From WRIS01 sp964345475 (GTDB lineage: Bacteria > Actinomycetota > Coriobacteriia > Coriobacteriales > Eggerthellaceae), in NCBI GenBank assembly GCA_964345475.1, contig CAYFQW010000010.1, positions 1 to 49,661 on the forward strand: a DNA stretch of 49,661 nt. Reading direction: 5' to 3'. The notes beneath the pieces are model-generated. The model saw only the letters and a program-made list of their open reading frames with translations, made no database searches and was not told the DNA's origin. Positions 49,602 through 49,661 of this stretch are shown here, one piece after another. The position numbers were made by a program, and so were the translations under genes. The stretch's first letter is position 1. Each line of letters opens with the position of its first letter.

Positions 49602-49661
49602 GCCTCCGTAGCTCAGGGGATAGAGCACCGCTCTCCTAAAGCGGGTGTCGGACGTTCGAAT
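49602..49661 (+). tRNA. tRNA-Arg (anticodon CCU), 3' end cut by window
   Basis: The sequence opens with GCCTCCG (acceptor strand), TA, the D arm GCTCAGGGGATAGAGC, and an anticodon stem CCGCT/AGCGG around the loop CTCCTAA, giving anticodon CCT (reads AGG). The T arm begins GGACG-TTCGAAT and is truncated by the window end, as is the acceptor 3' strand. Confidence 0.92.

Overview
The window looks like a scaffold from an uncultured member of the Coriobacteriia, most likely Eggerthellaceae (Actinomycetota), assembled from short reads. Three things point there. The right end carries an actinobacterial fhaA-fhaB-pstP-SEDS/PBP-pknB cell-wall signalling operon. There is a LuxR-type regulator with a multi-pass membrane N-terminus, a protein type abundant in Eggerthellaceae. 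The centre is rich in molybdopterin oxidoreductases, small Cys-rich proteins and an aromatic-acid-type MFS carrier. Species-level identity is not claimed. Three runs of 100 N interrupt the sequence; two are flanked by identical 55-bp ends and look like unmerged contig overlaps.

Layout. 0-3.3 kb: a two-component system (kinase cut by the window edge) and a Na+-coupled NSS transporter. 3.3-9.4 kb (minus strand): an operon-like trio of a leucine-rich-repeat protein, a DUF2201/VWA-like protein, and a MoxR-type AAA+ ATPase fused to a SAM methyltransferase. 10.0-13.5 kb (minus): a zinc-ribbon protein, a molybdopterin enzyme without an N-terminal Fe-S site, a ferredoxin-like small subunit that has lost nearly all cluster cysteines, and a 76-aa protein. 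13.9-17.5 kb: a LURP-one-like protein, a possible structured RNA, an MFS carrier and a Cys-rich protein. 17.6-21.1 kb: a trigger-factor C-domain-only protein, a two-TM protein, a SlyD-like isomerase and a trigger-factor paralogue. 21.4-23.9 kb: a GNAT enzyme and the membrane-LuxR regulator.

24.0-35.9 kb (minus) is a nine-gene cluster: molybdoenzyme A with a repeat tail, four-cluster ferredoxin, NrfD, HdrB/CCG-type protein, a second molybdoenzyme, a DUF2064 transferase, a radical SAM protein, a ferredoxin-DUF169 fusion and a GNAT enzyme. The first three form a conventional cytoplasm-facing quinone-linked molybdoenzyme; the later genes suggest an attached modification or biosynthetic branch. 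36.3-41.4 kb carries a PhnP-like hydrolase, two EamA transporters around a cupin pair, a YaiI-type protein and EngB. 41.5-41.7 kb may hold a structured RNA. 41.9-49.5 kb is the FHA/PP2C/SEDS-PBP/PASTA-kinase operon, followed by a truncated tRNA-Arg(CCU).

Most notable are (i) the apparently cluster-free molybdoenzyme/small-subunit pair, (ii) the AAA+-methyltransferase fusion in the VWA/LRR operon, (iii) the nine-gene molybdoenzyme-radical SAM cluster, (iv) the trigger factor lacking its isomerase and ribosome-binding domains, and (v) the natural SEDS-transpeptidase fusion.
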